Notes: generated from the sequence alone by a model not told the origin. A stretch of 64,000 nt of DNA from Devosia sp. FJ2-5-3 (GCF_029201545.1 NZ_CP104007.1:1646501-1710500); one strand, 5' to 3'. Counted from the stretch's first letter, positions 53,833 through 63,600 are shown. Translations and numbers: made by a program.

Positions 53833-54570
53833 TTAGAAAGGCAGGATGGCGTCCAGGACCTGCTGGCCGTAGCGCGGCTGCTGCACGTCGGTGATCTGGC
53901 CGCGGCCACCGTAGGAAATACGGGCTTCGGCGATCTTGGTGGACGGGATGGTGTTGTTGGCCTGGATGTCCGAGGGGCGGACGATGCCGGTGACGATGAG
54001 GTCGCGCACTTCGAAGTTCACGCGCACTTCCTGGCGGCCTTCGATCACGAGATTGCCGTTGGGAAGGACCTGGGTGACGACTGCGGCAACCGAGGTCTCG
54101 AGGCTTTCCGAGCGGTTGACCGAGCCGGCGCCGGCATCGTTGATGCCCGAGGTCAGGTCGATGGCCGCTGCCGGATCGATATTGCCGCCGGAAAGATGGG
54201 TCACGGCCGAACCGAAAATGCCGCCCATGCCGGCCGAATTGGTCGAGGCGCGGCTGCGCTGGGTGGAGTTGTCGATCTGGGCGCTGTCATCGATGGTGAC
54301 GACGATGGTCAGGATGTCGCCGACGCGGTGGGCGCGCTCGTCCTTGAAGAAGCCCTTGGCCGAAGTGCGGTAGAGCGAGTTCGACTGGTAGGTGTCGGCG
54401 ATCGGCTCGGGCATCGGCATGCGCACGGGCTGGTAGCCGGCCATCGCGGTCGGATCCTGGATGGCGGTGAGGCTCGGGGCCCGGCCGACATCGGCGAGGC
54501 GATCCATGGTGTTGCAGGCTGCAAGCGAGCCGGCCAGGGTGATGATGGCAGCGATCTTGAAAAAGTTCAT
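53833..54570 (-). CDS. flgH: Flagellar L-ring lipoprotein FlgH
   Basis: A 245-residue outer-membrane lipoprotein. The lipobox LAAC follows a short signal peptide (MNFFKIAAIITLAGSLAAC). FlgH markers are SLYRTSAKGFFKDERAHRVGDILTIVVTIDDSAQIDNST, LPNGNLVIEGRQEVRVNFE and GIVRPSDIQANNTIPSTKIAEARISYGGRG. ATG 54579 is an alternative start three codons upstream; GGGA is better spaced for 54570. It is the last gene of the flgF-flgG-flgA-flgH operon, six bases or so after flgA. Confidence 0.96.
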   Translation of the reverse strand: MNFFKIAAIITLAGSLAACNTMDRLADVGRAPSLTAIQDPTAMAGYQPVRMPMPEPIADTYQSNSLYRTSAKGFFKDERAHRVGDILTIVVTIDDSAQIDNSTQRSRASTNSAGMGGIFGSAVTHLSGGNIDPAAAIDLTSGINDAGAGSVNRSESLETSVAAVVTQVLPNGNLVIEGRQEVRVNFEVRDLIVTGIVRPSDIQANNTIPSTKIAEARISYGGRGQITDVQQPRYGQQVLDAILPF

Positions 54571-54585
54571 AGCGGGCATTCCCGA

Positions 54586-55533
54586 TTAGAGGCCGGCCAG
54601 CGCCAGCGGGGCAGAGGTCACCTGGACCGTGCCGGGCGCGATGGCGGTAGCGCTGATGATGCGCTTGGACATGAGGTTGATGACTTGCAGGGGCGAGCCC
54701 TTGGCGGCGCTGGTGACGGCCTGACCCTTGACGGTCAAGGTCATCGGACCCTGGCGGAAGACGATGGTGACGAGTTCGTTCTTGGTGACGGCCAGCGGCT
54801 CGGTGATATCGGCTGCGCGCAGGACGACGCCGTCGCGGCTCTGGCGACGAAGCGCCATGCCCACCAATTTCTCCACCGGCACGATGCCAAGGCTATCGGC
54901 GTCGCGCAGCGGGATCGGCCGCATGACGATATGCTCGGGCATCAGCACCGTGCCTGCCGCCAGCGTGGCCGCCAGGTGCGGGGCGTCGACGGACATCATG
55001 ATATTGCCCGAGACGTCGAGCGGACGGCTCATGCCCGACAGCGTGAAGCGGGCCGAGAAGTCGTTGCGGCTCGGGTGATAGCGCAGATTGTCCAGGCGGG
55101 CGGGCTCGGCATCGGCCGCGACCTGCACCGGCGAGAACCCCGGCGAGAGCATGATATCGGCATGCATTCCCTGGCCGATTATGCCCCGGGCCTTGAGATC
55201 GGCAAAGATCATGTCCTTGAGGAAGGTTTCGTCCACCAGAATTGCTGCACGCGAGACGCGGACCCGATCGAGGCCATTATTGCCGAAAGTGTTGATGCCG
55301 ATGCGCGCCGCCGCCGCCTTGATGGCGCCGAGATCGACAAGACCGGACGTGCCCGGAGCGGGTGCTCCGAAGATCGGGGTGTCGGCGAGGGCGCCGGCAT
55401 CCTCGAACATGTCCCCCGCCGTCACGACGGGGTTGATGACGATGATGTCGCCGCGCAGGACGGGTGCTGCAAGAGCGGAGCCGGCCATGAGCGACAGGGC
55501 AATTGCGGCGGTCAGTGTGCGGAAATGCGCCAT
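54586..55533 (-). CDS. flgA: Flagellar P-ring assembly chaperone FlgA
   Basis: A 315-residue periplasmic chaperone for FlgI. The signal peptide ends at SALAAPVL. The SAF domain shows AAGTVLMPEHIVMRPIPL and GMALRRQSRDGVVLRAADITEP, followed by LVTIVFRQGPMTLTVKGQA and SPLQVINLMSKRIISATA, which are the FlgA core. The N-terminal part is longer than in the ~220-residue enteric protein, as in many alphaproteobacteria. ATG 55533 follows AGGAGG; GTG 55536 is adjacent and less likely. Confidence 0.93.
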   Translation of the reverse strand: MAHFRTLTAAIALSLMAGSALAAPVLRGDIIVINPVVTAGDMFEDAGALADTPIFGAPAPGTSGLVDLGAIKAAAARIGINTFGNNGLDRVRVSRAAILVDETFLKDMIFADLKARGIIGQGMHADIMLSPGFSPVQVAADAEPARLDNLRYHPSRNDFSARFTLSGMSRPLDVSGNIMMSVDAPHLAATLAAGTVLMPEHIVMRPIPLRDADSLGIVPVEKLVGMALRRQSRDGVVLRAADITEPLAVTKNELVTIVFRQGPMTLTVKGQAVTSAAKGSPLQVINLMSKRIISATAIAPGTVQVTSAPLALAGL

Positions 55534-55545
55534 CACGGCCTCCTA

Positions 55546-56331
55546 TCAGCGCAGCTGGCTGGTTGCCTGCATCATCTGGTCGGCACCGGAGATGACACGG
55601 GCATTCATTTCATAGGCACGCTGGGCGGCGATCAGATCGGCGATTTCGGTCACCGAATTGACGTTGGCCATTTCCAGATAGTTCTGCAGCAGATTGCCAT
55701 TGCTGTCGGCGTTGGGCAGGCCAATTTGGGCCGGGCCGCTGGCGCCGGTCTCGAGGAACATGTTGTCCCCCATCGATTCGAGGCCCGACTTGTTGGTGAA
55801 GCGCGCCAGCTGGATCTGGCCGAGATTTTGCGCGTCGGTATTGTTGCCGCGGAAGCCCTGGACTACGCCGCTGGGCGAAATGCTCACCGAAGTGATGTCG
55901 CCGGGAATGGTGATGCCGCCGGTCATCGAAAAGCCGCTGGAATTGACCAGCGTGCCTTCCGGGCTGCGCTCGAACGAGCCGTCGCGGGTATAGGCCGTCC
56001 GCCCATCGGGCAGGTCGATCATGAAGAAGCCTTCGCCGCGGATGGCGACGTCGAGTTCGCGCTCGGTGACGTTGACGCTACCCTGGCTCATAACGCGGGG
56101 CGTTGCCACGGTGCGCACGCCCGAGCCGATCTCGAGGCCCGCAGGCACCAGCGTACCCTGGTCGGAGGTTTCCGAACCGGCGCGGGAAATCTGCTGGTAG
56201 AGCAGATCTTCGAATTCGGCGCGCTGCCGCTTGAAGCCGGCGGTGCGCATGTTGGCGATATTGTTGGAAATGACTTCGACATTGCGTTCCTGCGCGCTCA
56301 TGCCGGTCGATGCGATATAAAGGGCTTTCAT
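55546..56331 (-). CDS. flgG: Distal rod protein FlgG
   Basis: A 261-residue rod subunit, the typical FlgG length. N-terminus MKALYIASTGMSAQERNVEVISNNIANMRTAGFKRQRAEFEDLLYQQ, then VRTVATPRVMSQGS and the C-terminus EMANVNSVTEIADLIAAQRAYEMNARVISGADQMMQATSQL. These are FlgG rather than FlgE or FlgF hallmarks. It lies 15 bp downstream of flgF and 12 bp upstream of flgA in the same operon. Confidence 0.96.
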   Translation of the reverse strand: MKALYIASTGMSAQERNVEVISNNIANMRTAGFKRQRAEFEDLLYQQISRAGSETSDQGTLVPAGLEIGSGVRTVATPRVMSQGSVNVTERELDVAIRGEGFFMIDLPDGRTAYTRDGSFERSPEGTLVNSSGFSMTGGITIPGDITSVSISPSGVVQGFRGNNTDAQNLGQIQLARFTNKSGLESMGDNMFLETGASGPAQIGLPNADSNGNLLQNYLEMANVNSVTEIADLIAAQRAYEMNARVISGADQMMQATSQLR

Positions 56332-56346
56332 CTCGGGTCCTTAAGC

Positions 56347-57084
56347 TCAGGCGTTGGCGTCGCCGAGGCGCTGGATGGCGTTGCGGCGCAACTCATCCTG
56401 CTTCTGGGCCAGCGAGGCGATGGATTCGTAGGTGCGGGTGACGCGGATCATTTCGGACATTTCGGCGACGCCCGAGACATTTGAGCGCTCGACGAAACCC
56501 TGCATGACGCGGGAATTGGCGTTGGCGACGGGCGTGCCGCCGGAGAAAAGGTTGTTGCCCTGGCGGATCAGTTCCTGCGGCTCGTCGAACTCGACGATGC
56601 GCAGCTTGCCCTTGGGGCCTTCGCTGGACGACACGGAGCCGTCTGCGGCAATGGTGATGTCGGTTTCTTCGGGGCCGAACTGGATGGGGCCGCCTTCGCC
56701 GAGAATGGGGTTGCCGGAGAGATCGACCAGCGTGCCGGTATTGTTGAGCTGGAAGGAACCGGCGCGGGACCAGCGCTCGCCGCCCTGCGTCTGCACGGCA
56801 AAGAAGCCGTCGCCCATGATCGCGACGTCGAGCGGGCTACCGGACTGCACCATCGGACCGTTGGCAAAATCCTGGATCGTCGCCCAGTCCTGCACATAGC
56901 GCAGGGACTGGTCTTCACCGGAAAAGCCGCGATGGGACGCGACTGGCATCTTGTATTCCTCGAACAGCATCTGTTCGGCCTTGAAGCCCGTCGTATTCAC
57001 GTTGGCGATATTGTTCGCCAGCATGTCCATCTGCCGCTGCAGCGCCATCTGGCGCGAGAGGTTGATGAGTTGTGCGTTTTCCAT
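56347..57084 (-). CDS. flgF: Proximal rod protein FlgF
   Basis: A 245-residue rod protein. MENAQLINLSRQMALQRQMDMLANNIANVNTTGFKAEQMLFEEYKMPV is the alphaproteobacterial FlgF start. FVERSNVSGVAEMSEMIRVTRTYESIASLAQKQDELRRNAIQRLGDA is the closing helix. ATG 57084 is chosen; the longer frame from 57171 crosses the sigma-54 promoter. First gene of the flgF-flgG-flgA-flgH operon. Confidence 0.95.
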   Translation of the reverse strand: MENAQLINLSRQMALQRQMDMLANNIANVNTTGFKAEQMLFEEYKMPVASHRGFSGEDQSLRYVQDWATIQDFANGPMVQSGSPLDVAIMGDGFFAVQTQGGERWSRAGSFQLNNTGTLVDLSGNPILGEGGPIQFGPEETDITIAADGSVSSSEGPKGKLRIVEFDEPQELIRQGNNLFSGGTPVANANSRVMQGFVERSNVSGVAEMSEMIRVTRTYESIASLAQKQDELRRNAIQRLGDANA

Positions 57085-57154
57085 TCGCCCCGGTCCCCGG
57101 TTAACTGTGCCCGAGAGGCCCGCTTCCCCAAGCTGGTCGCCTCGCTGGTAACAA

Positions 57155-57170
57155 TGCAGAAACCATGCCA
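57155..57170 (-). promoter_or_regulatory. Sigma-54 promoter of the flgF operon
   Basis: On the minus strand TGGCAT-ggttt-CTGCA keeps the GG-N10-GC spacing. It sits about 70 bp before flgF, with two enhancer-like palindromes 75-105 bp further upstream. Confidence 0.75.
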
Positions 57171-57245
57171 AGGCGGAATATTACTATAAATCAGTGAGTT
57201 AGCTTTTTCATCCGCATCCCGGGGTCGGTATGCAAAGCTGCCGGT

Positions 57246-57274
57246 CGGCAATTCCTGCCGGGCAAAATGTGCCC
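57246..57274. promoter_or_regulatory. Two abutting FlbD-like palindromes between flgF and fliL
   Basis: CGGCA-attcc-TGCCG at 57246-57260 and GGGCA-aaatg-TGCCC at 57260-57274 share one base. Both are perfect inverted repeats. Tandem sites are typical for cooperative NtrC-family activators. Confidence 0.6.
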
Positions 57275-57288
57275 AAAAAGTGGCAATA

Positions 57289-57304
57289 GTAACCACTCGT
57301 TAAC
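57289..57304 (+). promoter_or_regulatory. CtrA-like box upstream of fliL
   Basis: GTAA-ccactcg-TTAAC matches TTAA-N7-TTAAC with one change, about 70 bp before the fliL ATG. In Caulobacter fliLM is a CtrA-dependent class II operon. Confidence 0.5.
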
Positions 57305-57371
57305 CAAGATGGCATTAGCTGTGATCAGGCCGGAATCGTCCGGAAACACGCGGCATTTGTTAGGGTTCGTC

Positions 57372-57875
57372 ATGGCGGCAGAAGCAGAAATCGGTGGCGA
57401 AGCGCCCGCCAAAAAAGGCATCAACAAGCTCTTCGTCATAATTGGTGCTGCAGCGGCCGTCGTGATCGTCGGTGGAGCGGGTCTCTTCTTCTTCCTGTCC
57501 TCGGGCAATTCGGCCGACGCGGCCGCCGCTCACGATGGAGCAGGGCATGGCGAGGCCGCCATCGTCACCGATACCTTCATCTTCAATCTCGAACCGATGA
57601 TGGTCAATCTCAACAGCGCCGAAGGCCAGCAGAACTATATGAAGCTGACCGTCGCGCTCGAAGTTGCCGACCAGGAGACGATGACAGCCATCCAGCCGCG
57701 CCTCGCCAAGGTCGTGGATGCATTCCAGGTCTACATGCGCGAGCTGCGCAAGAGCGATCTGGAAGGTTCCGCCGGCATCTATCGCCTCAAGGAAGAGCTG
57801 CTGCGCCGCGTCAACCTGGCCGTTTATCCGGCCCGGGTCGAAAGCGTCCTCTTCAAGGAAATCCTGGTGCAGTAA
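57372..57875 (+). CDS. fliL: Flagellar basal body-associated protein FliL
   Basis: A 167-residue single-pass inner-membrane protein near the stator. The cytoplasmic start (MAAEAEIGGEAPAKKG) is followed by the membrane helix LFVIIGAAAAVVIVGGAGLFFFL. The periplasmic FliL domain shows FIFNLEPMMVNLN, YMKLTVALEVADQETMTAIQPRLAKVVDAFQVYMRELRKSDLEGSAGIYRLKEELLRRVN. The start codon is placed at ATG 57372; earlier frames are in the promoter. Its stop overlaps fliM (TAATG). Confidence 0.95.
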   Translation: MAAEAEIGGEAPAKKGINKLFVIIGAAAAVVIVGGAGLFFFLSSGNSADAAAAHDGAGHGEAAIVTDTFIFNLEPMMVNLNSAEGQQNYMKLTVALEVADQETMTAIQPRLAKVVDAFQVYMRELRKSDLEGSAGIYRLKEELLRRVNLAVYPARVESVLFKEILVQ

Positions 57876-59041
57876 TGGCTGGTCCTTCCGATCAAGACAA
57901 ACTCTCCGAAGACTGGGGCCTTGACGCCCTGACCGGAAGCGGTGGCGGGTTCGATATTCCTGCTGCCGACGATCCGGGCATGGAAGATTGGGCGGCGATG
58001 CTGCAGGCCGGCGATGGCGGCAGCAGCGACGGTATCGACCGTGTGCTCAATCAGGACGAGATCGACAATCTGCTCGGCTTCGATGCCGCGGCCGCCAACA
58101 ATGTCGAGCTGTCGGGCGTTCAGGCGCTCATCAATTCGGCCCTGGTGAGCTATGAGCGCCTGCCGATGCTCGAAATCGTCTTCGACCGCCTCGTGCGGCT
58201 GGCGACGACCTCCCTGCGCAATTTCACCTCCGACAACGTCGAAGTCTCGCTGGACTCGATCTCATCGGTGCGTTTCGGCGACTATCTCAATTCCATTCCG
58301 TTGCCCGCCATCCTTTCGGTCATCAAGGCCGAGGAATGGGGCAATTATGGCCTGCTCACCGTCGACAGCAATCTCATCTATTCGATGATCGACGTGCTGC
58401 TGGGCGGTCGCCGCAGCGGTGGCAATGTCCGCGTCGAGGGGCGTCCCTATACAACCATCGAAATGGCGCTGGCACAGCGCATGATCGAGCTGATCCTCGA
58501 TGATACGCACCGGGCCTTCGAGCCGGTGACCCAGGTCAATTTCAAGCTCGAGCGCATGGAGAGCAATCCGCGCTTTGCCGCGATCTCCCGCCCGAACAAT
58601 GCGGCCATCCTGATCGAACTGCGGATCGAGATGGATGATCGCGGCGGCAAGATCGAAATCCTTCTGCCCTACGCGACGATCGAGCCCATCCGCGACCAGC
58701 TCCTGCAGATGTTCATGGGTGAAAAGTTCGGCCGCGATCCGATCTGGGAAGGCCATCTCGCCACCGAGATCTACCAGGCCGACGTCGAGATCGAGGCAGT
58801 GCTGCACGAGCAGGACCTGCCGCTGGCGCGCCTGATCAACATCAAGCCGGGCGAGACGATCATGTTCGAGCGCGCCCCGACGGATCCGATCCAGCTGCGC
58901 TGCGGCGATGTCGATCTTACCCAGGCGATCATGGGTCATATTGGAAATCATGTTTCGGTGCGTGTTACGCGCCCGCTCAACCCGCCCAAGGTCACGATGG
59001 CGGCGTTTGAAGCGATCGACGAGTCTATGGAAGGGCGATAA
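57875..59041 (+). CDS. fliM: Flagellar motor switch protein FliM
   Basis: A 388-residue C-ring protein that binds phospho-CheY and sets rotation. The N-terminus is longer and acidic (LSEDWGLDALTGSGGG), then DRVLNQDEIDNLLGF, the usual FliM/FliG-binding entry. The middle domain has ALVSYERLPMLEIVFDRLVRLATTSLRNFTSDNVEVSL and GNYGLLTVDSNLIYSMIDVLLGGRR, and the C-terminal SpoA-like domain LARLINIKPGETIMFER. It overlaps fliL by one base and is followed three bases later by the DUF6468 gene. Confidence 0.96.
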   Translation: MAGPSDQDKLSEDWGLDALTGSGGGFDIPAADDPGMEDWAAMLQAGDGGSSDGIDRVLNQDEIDNLLGFDAAAANNVELSGVQALINSALVSYERLPMLEIVFDRLVRLATTSLRNFTSDNVEVSLDSISSVRFGDYLNSIPLPAILSVIKAEEWGNYGLLTVDSNLIYSMIDVLLGGRRSGGNVRVEGRPYTTIEMALAQRMIELILDDTHRAFEPVTQVNFKLERMESNPRFAAISRPNNAAILIELRIEMDDRGGKIEILLPYATIEPIRDQLLQMFMGEKFGRDPIWEGHLATEIYQADVEIEAVLHEQDLPLARLINIKPGETIMFERAPTDPIQLRCGDVDLTQAIMGHIGNHVSVRVTRPLNPPKVTMAAFEAIDESMEGR

Positions 59042-59043
59042 AA

Positions 59044-59508
59044 TTGGGTTTGTCTCTGGGTTTGTTCATTGAAGGTGCCGTTGCTCTGCTGCTGGCACTG
59101 ACCCTTGGTTATTGCATCGTCCTCAACCGTCGCCTGACGCTGCTGCATGCGGACCGCGACGCGCTCCGCCTGATGGTGGGAGATCTGGTTACGGCGACCA
59201 GCCTGGCCAACCAGGCCATCAAGGAGCTCAAGACCACCGCGGTGGAAGCCGATTTGTCGCTGACGTCTCGACTTGAGGAAGCCGAGCGTTTCGGCATCCA
59301 GCTGGCCAATCACATCAATTCGGGCAATGCGCTGATGCAGCGGATCGCCAAGATCACCGCTGCAGGCCGTCGCACGCCGGCTCCCGTCGCCGGGCTCGAC
59401 CTGCTCCCCGGTGCGCCTGCCGCGGCGCCGGCTCACGGCACCAACAAGGTCCGTGCCGCGCTCGAACAATTGTCCACCCGTGTGCATAATCGTGGGGTCG
59501 CAGCGTGA
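59044..59508 (+). CDS. DUF6468 protein of the fliM operon
   Basis: A 154-residue protein with one N-terminal membrane helix (LFIEGAVALLLALTLGYCIVLNRRL), a helical cytoplasmic part (GDLVTATSLANQAIKELKTTAVEADLSL) and a Pro/Ala-rich tail. Proteins of this family follow fliM in alphaproteobacteria and their role is unknown. The frame opens with TTG 59044, directly after the fliM stop; no ATG gives a complete membrane helix, so TTG is preferred. Its end overlaps motE (GTGA). Confidence 0.8.
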   Translation: MGLSLGLFIEGAVALLLALTLGYCIVLNRRLTLLHADRDALRLMVGDLVTATSLANQAIKELKTTAVEADLSLTSRLEEAERFGIQLANHINSGNALMQRIAKITAAGRRTPAPVAGLDLLPGAPAAAPAHGTNKVRAALEQLSTRVHNRGVAA

Positions 59509-60464
59509 CCAATATCCGACTGCTTCCCGTCGTCATCCTGGTGGTGGGCGCGCTTCTCGTGCTCAAGACCACGGGCCTCGTGACCGAGGGGCATTATGTC
59601 CTCTCGGGCGTGGCTCCCGTGGCCGCCGCTGGTGGCGGAGCGGCTCCGGCAAGTCCGGCACCGCAGGAAAGCATCACCCTCCAGCAGCCGACCCTGTCCG
59701 ATGCGGCGCCGCTCATGTCTGACGGTGCGCCGACCATGGGCGCCGATGCTGCCGAAGCCGGCCATGGCGCGGAAACCGACCATTCGGCAACAACCGAAAT
59801 CGCTGCGGATGGTGTGCCACCCGCCGACGATCACGGTTCGACCCCTGCCAATAGCGTGGCCGTGGACAATGCCTGTGCGCCCCGCGAATCGGGTGAGCAG
59901 GAGGGCGGACAGCTCACCATCGTTCCCGGCGGCTGCCCGCCGATTGGCGATGCCATGCCGCAATTGGCGACGCCGGGCGGCGTGGTCGACATGGCCGTCG
60001 GCGATACCTCGCTCACCGGCCAGGTGCTGCTCGACCGCCTTTCCGCCCGTCGCACCGAGCTCGAAGCCTTCGAGCAGGAACTGAGCGTGCGTGCCTCCCT
60101 GGTCGATGCGGCCGAGCGCCGGGTCCAGGATCGGGCCTCGACGCTGGAAGCCCTCGAGGCCCAGATTGCCTCGCTGGTGGATGAGCGCAAGCGCCTCGAG
60201 CAGGAGCAGTTCGCCGGCATCGTCTCCATGTACCAGACGATGAAGCCCAAGGACGCCGCCTCGATCTTCGACGAACTCGACATCGATGTGCTGGTGCGTG
60301 TGGCCAAGATGATGAGCCCGCGCAAGCTGGCGCCGGTCCTGGCTGCCATGACCACGACACGGGCCCAGGAACTGACGATCCGCCTGGCTGCGGAAACCTC
60401 GGAAAATCCCGAGCAGATGCAGCCGGCCGATGTCGCCGCGCTGCCCCAGATCGTCGGCCAGTAA
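59505..60464 (+). CDS. motE: MotE family flagellar motility protein
   Basis: A 319-residue protein with a signal/anchor helix at the start (NIRLLPVVILVVGALLVLKTTGLV), a long Ala/Pro/Gly-rich linker, a coiled coil (LLDRLSARRTELEAFEQELSVRASLVDAAERRVQDRASTLEALEAQIASLVDERKRL) and the MgtE-N-like C-terminal domain (MYQTMKPKDAASIFDELDIDVLVRVAKMMSPRKLAPVLAAMTT). In rhizobia MotE is a chaperone that stabilises the motility protein MotC. GTG 59505 overlaps the previous stop. A terminator follows at 60487. Confidence 0.85.
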   Translation: MTNIRLLPVVILVVGALLVLKTTGLVTEGHYVLSGVAPVAAAGGGAAPASPAPQESITLQQPTLSDAAPLMSDGAPTMGADAAEAGHGAETDHSATTEIAADGVPPADDHGSTPANSVAVDNACAPRESGEQEGGQLTIVPGGCPPIGDAMPQLATPGGVVDMAVGDTSLTGQVLLDRLSARRTELEAFEQELSVRASLVDAAERRVQDRASTLEALEAQIASLVDERKRLEQEQFAGIVSMYQTMKPKDAASIFDELDIDVLVRVAKMMSPRKLAPVLAAMTTTRAQELTIRLAAETSENPEQMQPADVAALPQIVGQ

Positions 60465-60486
60465 ACCGACACCCCCACCTTCTCCG

Positions 60487-60515
60487 ACCGCGGCGTCCCA
60501 GGCGCCGCGGTTTTT
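60487..60515 (+). terminator. Rho-independent terminator after motE
   Basis: ACCGCGGCG-tcccagg-CGCCGCGGT followed by TTTT. The TPR gene beyond it needs its own promoter in 60516-60663, where TAAGC-atgcgc-GCTTA is a notable inverted repeat. Confidence 0.85.
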
Positions 60516-60663
60516 GCTTGTCCGCACTCTACCTCTTCTAGGGCCAGCCATCCTTGACGCCCGTAAGGCCATGTTAAGCATGCGCGCTTAGGGTTGGGCC
60601 CAAGTGAATTTGTGTAACTCGCCGCTCCTCGGCCTGGTCTGGTTCGACCATCGTGGAGCGCGA

Positions 60664-63600
60664 TTGAAAGTGTCGGGCGGGCTCTCACCCTTGAAAATCA
60701 GGACTGGTTCAATCTGGTTGCGGTCTCGAGCCCTTCTGGCTTTGGCAACGCTTTCGGTGAGCATGGCGGCTCTTTCGGCCGCCTGGGCGCAGGAGCAGGG
60801 GCAGTTCTTCGCCACCCAGGAAGACGGCTATGGCCGGCTGATCATCAGCTTCCCGGGCCGGGATACGCTGCCGGGCTATGATCTGCGCATGTCCAACAGC
60901 GTGCTGACGCTGACCTTTGACGAAGAGGTCGCGATCGCCCTTCCGGATGTGGCCGCCACCATGCCGGAATATCTGTCCGTGGCCCGCGTCGACGGCGATG
61001 GCAAGGGCATGCGCCTTGGCCTGCGCACGAGTTTCAACTTCAATCGCACCGAAGCGGGCGACAAGCTCTTCATCGATCTCCTGCCCTCCGACTGGCAGGG
61101 CATGCCTCCCGGGCTTCCGCAGGAGGTCATCGACGAGATGAACCGCAAGGCCGAGCGCGCTGCCCTGCGCGCCGATCAATTGCGCAAGGCGCAGGTCGTT
61201 GCCGAGCAGAACCCGCGCGCCACCGTCCGCATCGGGCGCAACCCGACCTTCCTCCGCGTCCAGTTCGACTGGACCATTCCCACTGGCGGAAAGTTCGATT
61301 TCGAGGACGAGGCGGGCGACATCGCGTTCGAATGGCCTGTTGAAGTCGATCTGCGCGAGGTGATGGTCGATCTGCCGCGCGAAATCGCCGAGCTCAAGAA
61401 TGTCGTCACCCCCGATGGCAGCACGGTCAAACTGAAATTCGCCAAGGGGGTGGAGCCGCGCTTTTATTCCACTTCCGCCACCCAATATGTGCTCGACATC
61501 GATATTGAGGGGGAGGGCCTTCCCGAATTGACGGCCGCCGGTCTCCTGGCCGATCAGGATGCGCCGCAGGTGGCATCGGCCTCGCTCGGCGGAACGCCGG
61601 CATTGCCCGGCGCCGAAACGCGCAAGGCCGCCGCCCCGGAAGCTATTACGCCATTCGTCACCATGCTCGGCAGCACGGTGCGCGTCGTCTTCCCGTTTGA
61701 GCAGGAAACGCCCGCCGCCGTCTTCCGTCGCGGCGATTCGGTGTGGATGGTGTTCGACAGCCAGAGCCATGTGAACAGTCCCGCCGAGATGGGGCAACTC
61801 CAGGCCATAAGCACCGAATTCGTCGCCACGAATTCCGGCTCCGATACGCAGATCGTGCGGATCGACCTCTCCCAGGATCGCCTGGCCACATTGGGCTCGG
61901 AGGGCCTCTCCTGGGTCTTGTCCCTCGGTGATGTCATGATGTCGCCGACAGAGCCGGTGGAGCTGGTCCGTCGCCGCGACATGAAGGGCGCCTTCGAGAT
62001 GGTGGCCAATATCGTCCGGCCCGCCCGCGTCCACGATTTCGTCGATCCGATGGTCGGCGATACGCTCAAGGTCGTCACCGCCTATCCGCCGGCGCGCGGC
62101 CTCACGCGTTCCTTCGACTATGTGGATTTTGCCGCCATGCGCAGCGTCCATGGTCTGGTCGTTCGCCCCAAGGCGGGGGAACTCGATGTCGCCATCGAGA
62201 ATGCGCTCGCCGTCATTTCCAGCGCGGATGGGCTCACGGTCTCGCCGCTCGAGACCCTGCGGCAGGATCAGGCCAGCATCGCGCCTGCCCAGCGCCTCAA
62301 TTTCCTTGATATTGCGCCATTGGTGCAGACCGATCCGGGTATTTTCGGCCAGCAGCGTGATGAATATGAGGCCATCGCCGCTGCCAGTGACGGCAGTTCG
62401 CGCGACACAGCGCGCCTCGATCTCGGGCAGTATTTCCTGGCCAACCGGCTCGCCATCGAGGCGCTGGGCGTGCTCCAGGTGGCCAATTCGGGGCTCCGGG
62501 ACAAGGCGCTCCTGCCGCGGATCGAAATGACGCGGGCGGCTGCCAATGTCGTGGCCGGCCGTCCTGCAGATGCGCTCGCGACGCTAAACGACCGCCGCTT
62601 CGACCAGGATGTCGACGCCATGTTCTGGCGGGCCATTGCGCGCGAGGAGGTCAATGATTTCTCCGGCGCCCTCGCCGACGCCACCCAGGCCTATTCGATC
62701 GCCGACGGTTACCCGTCCTGGGCGCGCGACAAATTCCATCTCGCCGCCATTCGCGCCGCGCTCGAGGAGCACAATCCCGATAAGGCTGCCGCCATGCTCG
62801 AGGATGTGGATTTCGCCTCGCTCGAAACCGATCAGATCGCCGAGTTCAACCTGCTGACGGCCCGGCTGGCAGAAGCCCAGGGACGCCAGCAGGATGCGAT
62901 CGACACCTATGGTCAGGTGATTGCCTCCGAGGTGCGCCCGGCGCGCGCGGAGGCCGTGTTCCGCACCCTCCAGATCCTCGACCAGCAGGGCCGGCTCGAT
63001 CTGGCGCGCGGCACGCAGACGCTCACCGCCGAGGCGATGCTCTGGCGGGGCGACCGGCTGGAAGCGAACATGCAGGCCATGCTGGCGGATCTGCATTTCC
63101 GCAAGGCCGACTATCGGGAAGGCTTCGAGGCGGTGAAGGCCGCTCTCCTCAGCGATCCGGAGAGCCGTGCGGTCCAGCAGCTCAGCGATAACGCCCAGCG
63201 CACCTTTACCGAGCTCTTCCTCAATGGCTTTGCCGACAAGCTCGCCCCGATCGATGCCCTGAGCATCTACTATGATTTCCAGCACCTGACCCCAGCCGGG
63301 GCGCAGGGCGACGAGATGATCCGCAATCTCGCGCGGCGTCTGGTGCGCGTCGATCTTCTGCCGCAGGCCATCGCCCTGTTGCAGTACCAGCTCGACAATC
63401 GCCTGCGCGGCGTTGCGCGCACGCAGGTGGCGACCGATCTCGCCGTGCTCTACCTGGCCAATCACAAGCCCGCCGAGGCAATGCGGGTGCTCAACGATTC
63501 GCGCCTGCCGGACCTGCCGGCCTCGCTGGCCCGCCAGCGTCGCGTCATCGAGGCCCGCGCCATGATCGATGGCGGCCGCGACCAGCTGGCACTGGACCTG

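Noticed and set aside
53737..56484. 915-codon plus-strand frame opposite flgH, flgA and flgG
   Set aside because: Shadow of three well-conserved flagellar genes on the minus strand; no domain or start signal.
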